From positions 30,632 through 94,631 of the forward strand of contig VXAA01003841.1 in NCBI GenBank assembly GCA_013399115.1: a stretch of DNA of 64,000 nt. Direction: 5' to 3'. The position numbers and the translations under genes were made by a program. The notes beneath the pieces were generated by a model, which ran no database searches, was not told where the DNA came from, and worked only from the letters and a program-made list of their open reading frames with translations. Position 1 is the first letter of the stretch, and each line of letters begins with the position of its first letter. This document shows positions 61,601 to 64,000 of this stretch, one piece after another. The stretch comes from Anseranas semipalmata. Lineage: Eukaryota > Chordata > Aves > Anseriformes > Anseranatidae.

Positions 61601-63104
61601 ATGACTGTCCTGCAGTTCTGGAATTCAGGAGGAGTATTTTTGGTCCAATAGTACACATATTCAATATATATTACAAGCCTTGTACTTAGAGTAGTGTTGG
61701 AAATAAGAATGATAAAAGATAGTATTTCAGTTTGCTGAACTAGTGCAAGTATTTCCTTAATTACTGTTTATTTCAGGAAAACATATTGACCATTATATCT
61801 GTAAATTCTTGGTAGATCCTTTCTGATTAAACTGAAAAATATTTTCTTTTCATTCCAATTACTTTAGATTTTTGATTGCTCTTTATCTATAGCTGTATTT
61901 TAATTCCATGTAATTTAGAAAGACGCATTTTATTTACATGCATATAGTTTAGATTATTAGTGCACTTACTAACTTGAATATCTAATAAATTATTTTGCAG
62001 CCATTCATTGCATTATTACTAATAAGTAAACACTATTGTTACATATAAAAATGTACATAAATTTAACTAAAAGATAATTTATGTAAACTCAAACCTTCCA
62101 AGAGTGTTTTCTATGCCATTAAAAAGAGAGAAATATTTAATGTTACAAAATTCAGTTCTTATTTTGAATTTTCTTATGTTTTAAAAATGAAGAGAAGGGT
62201 AATTGAACTCTAGAAAAAGCTGATCTAATCATTTGTTCCACATCTCTGATTTATCACTGAAGAGAATCTCCTAATTAGCATTTTGACCTTTATGAAGATA
62301 ATTTAGTGAATCTTTCATTAGTAGTAGATCAGGCAGGAGTTGTGGATTAAAATGCTAACTTTTCTGATGGTATGAAGCCTAGTTTGAAAAGTTTTTTAGA
62401 GTTCCTATATTTACTTAATTTGGTGTTTGGTTCACAGCTACCCATTGCTGATAGAAGGCATTGCTGATAGAAGGCACTGCTGATAGAATGCAACTTCACA
62501 GACAATGCACAAAATTTCAGTCTTAGGGAGGGTTTTTCAAATCAGATTTCTAAGCTCAGTTGCACAGGCATTGTTTCTTGCAATACTTTTTGAAATTATT
62601 ATCAAGAGCATTAAGAATTAATGAGCTGTGTCAGCATACACCAAAAGCCTCTGATCAGTGTGCATATATCTCACTGAAGACCTCAAGAGGGGTCAGTTCT
62701 GTCTTTATATGTACCTATACAGAATAGAGGAGGCCAGCTAATATTTTACAGATGTTTGCTCTCTGCTTTCATGTTCTAGACAGAAATCAACATGTGTCCA
62801 ACCTTTTCTCCTGATGAGCAATCTTTGCAAACTAATGGCTGTGATGCCAGGTTCTCAGAAGCTCCAGACCCACTATTTATATTAATACTTGTGGGGGCTT
62901 TTCAGCTGACAATACTTGTCTCAACCCTACATCAGCAGTGCCTTTAAGCACATGCTTTATTCACTCCTATTCTATTCAGTGAAGAACCTTAGAGTTTATG
63001 CTTAGGTCCTGTTGAATGTAGTGGGATATCTGCATGTTTAGGTTGTGTAATTAAGACTTCGCTAGTGAGATTGACCTGAGACATAAAGTAGTCTACACAG
63101 TAGA
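58691..63104. other. AT-rich unique sequence, no gene confirmed
   Basis: A poly-T tract ending in CAG (60280-60319) is followed by an open stretch ending in TGA at 60406-60408, with AATAAA at 60488; this is discussed as a finding. A 16-bp triplicate at 62444 is listed separately. No dispersed repeat was recognised in the rest. Confidence 0.45.
62444..62491. repeat. 16-bp tandem repeat, three units
   Basis: Units attgctgatagaaggc, attgctgatagaaggc and actgctgatagaatgc. The first two are identical. Confidence 0.93.
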
Positions 63105-63360
63105 CAGTAAACTTGTGGGACTTGCTGTCACGGGAAATTGTTGCGGAGTGACAGCATCAGCAGGTTCAAGCAACTAGGTAAATTCCTGCACAGCAGGTCT
63201 AGAAATGAATGCTAATAGGACTAGGCAGCAACATACTCTCTAACAATCCTAACACAAGTATGGCTGCCAGAGGAGTATGAGGAGAGACAGCAAAAGGTGA
63301 TCAGTTCTGCATGCTCTGTGTATTCCTAAATGTCATCTGCTTATGCCAGTTGAAAGGATA
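63105..63360 (+). mobile_element. Ancient CR1-type LINE 3' fragment
   Basis: The stretch 'gggacttgctgtcacgggaa' followed by 'agcatcagcaggttcaagca' matches the 'ggaactcattgccac.. .. gcaggattcaa' part near the end of ORF2 in turtle-like CR1. Further on, 'gatcagttctgcatgctctg' and 'gtattcctaaatgtcatctgc' correspond loosely to the following UTR ('gattacctgttctgttcattccctctggggcacctggc'). It is highly diverged. The terminal 'gacccagta' signature is not visible. Confidence 0.45.
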
Positions 63361-64000
63361 AAATAGATGGCTCACGTTTCTGAGACAGCAGGGTATTTCT
63401 TACATTCTAATTTTTTAGGTAGCACTGCTCTCCATACTTTCATTTTGTGTTCAGATAGCTTGGAGTTTGATCTATCATTTCCTGAGTAACTCGGCTTTGC
63501 TGAGGGCCATTTTGTAGCACCTTCCACAGAGCACTCATTACTCTAAAGACTGATTTGGGGCCTGGCAGAATAAAAATTCTTTCATTCTGGCAGGATATGG
63601 CACAGCTGTGTCCCTGTAGCCTTTCTTTCCTCACTTAATGTATAGAAAACCTCCCTGAGTTAAAGGATAAACATCATTTATGTTATGGGAAAGCTACGAG
63701 GAAAGTGTATAATTGGCCAATTAGTATGTAGTTGGTGTAGAATTTCTTTGAAAACTGCCCGTAGGACTTTTTAATGACCACAGCCATGTGTCCCGTATAA
63801 AGACTGCTAGCCCCAGCAGACAGCCATACTTTTCAGCAAAATAACCCAGCACTGACTCCTGATCATAGAGCTACATTCTGACTACTGGTACATCATTTGG
63901 CAGGATAATATTTTTTCATTTATTTTAGAGTTATACCTCAGGGAAGAAAAATAAGCTAATACCTCTGTAAATTGCAGGACTTCGCAAATACCCAAAGTGC
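63361..64000. other. Unique sequence, no gene seen
   Basis: I see no repeat, RNA gene or exon in the last 640 bases. A 64-codon minus-strand frame (63634-63440) has no recognised motif. Confidence 0.5.

Noticed and set aside
1..64000. A novel multi-gene or defence-like system
   Set aside because: The window is repeat-bearing vertebrate intron or intergenic DNA. No gene cluster, array or operon-like layout is present.

Overview
This window looks like AT-rich nuclear DNA of a bird. The evidence is the repeat content: many CR1 LINE copies with the avian 3' tail (8-bp ATTCTGTG-type repeats, or a 5-bp tail in one copy), two pieces of an avian ERV-type LTR, and no SINEs that I can recognise. Three more decayed LINE relics have 3' ends like the CR1 of turtles and crocodilians (the 'tactgggtcagacc' / 'gactggatagactctttatctgatct' signature), which fits an archosaur or sauropsid ancestry. 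I cannot name the species. There is no bacterial-type gene organisation, and no tRNA, rRNA or CRISPR array was seen.

Layout. 1-1276: 3' half of a young-looking CR1 on the + strand, its reverse transcriptase broken by three lesions. 3562-6205: a nested pair of minus-strand CR1s; the outer copy (3562-3855 plus 5313-6205) is split by a second CR1 of another subfamily (3856-5312). 6206-18749: long, mostly unique sequence with a local divergent duplication (11409/12028) and a perfect inverted repeat (13258). 18750-20994: ancient CR1, an LTR in minus orientation ending at an assembly N, another CR1 relic, and a 14-bp minisatellite that runs into a 42-N gap. 20995-28622: unique sequence with a (CCTTG)n array. 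28623-28685: the best candidate coding exon of the window. 28950-29885: an internally deleted CR1. 32520-36120: two CR1 3' stubs and an LTR 3' end. 37361-38512: three unrelated short tandem duplications close together. 38513-50589: unique sequence with simple repeats. 50590-51196: a CR1 of a different subfamily with a pentamer tail. 54356-55294: a sequence block present twice with single Ns at the joins, probably an assembly artefact. 57733-58690 and 63105-63360: two more ancient CR1 relics.

Host genes. No complete host gene is visible. The window is best read as part of a very large intron or a gene desert. One 63-bp, phase 1-1 exon candidate at 28623-28685 has strong splice sites and a coding-like 20-residue peptide, but I do not recognise the gene. 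A few weaker splice-linked open stretches are listed in the findings with their chance level. No new multi-gene system was found. The more unusual observations are the nested CR1 pair, the exon candidate, the ancient CR1 relics and the gap-associated duplications.
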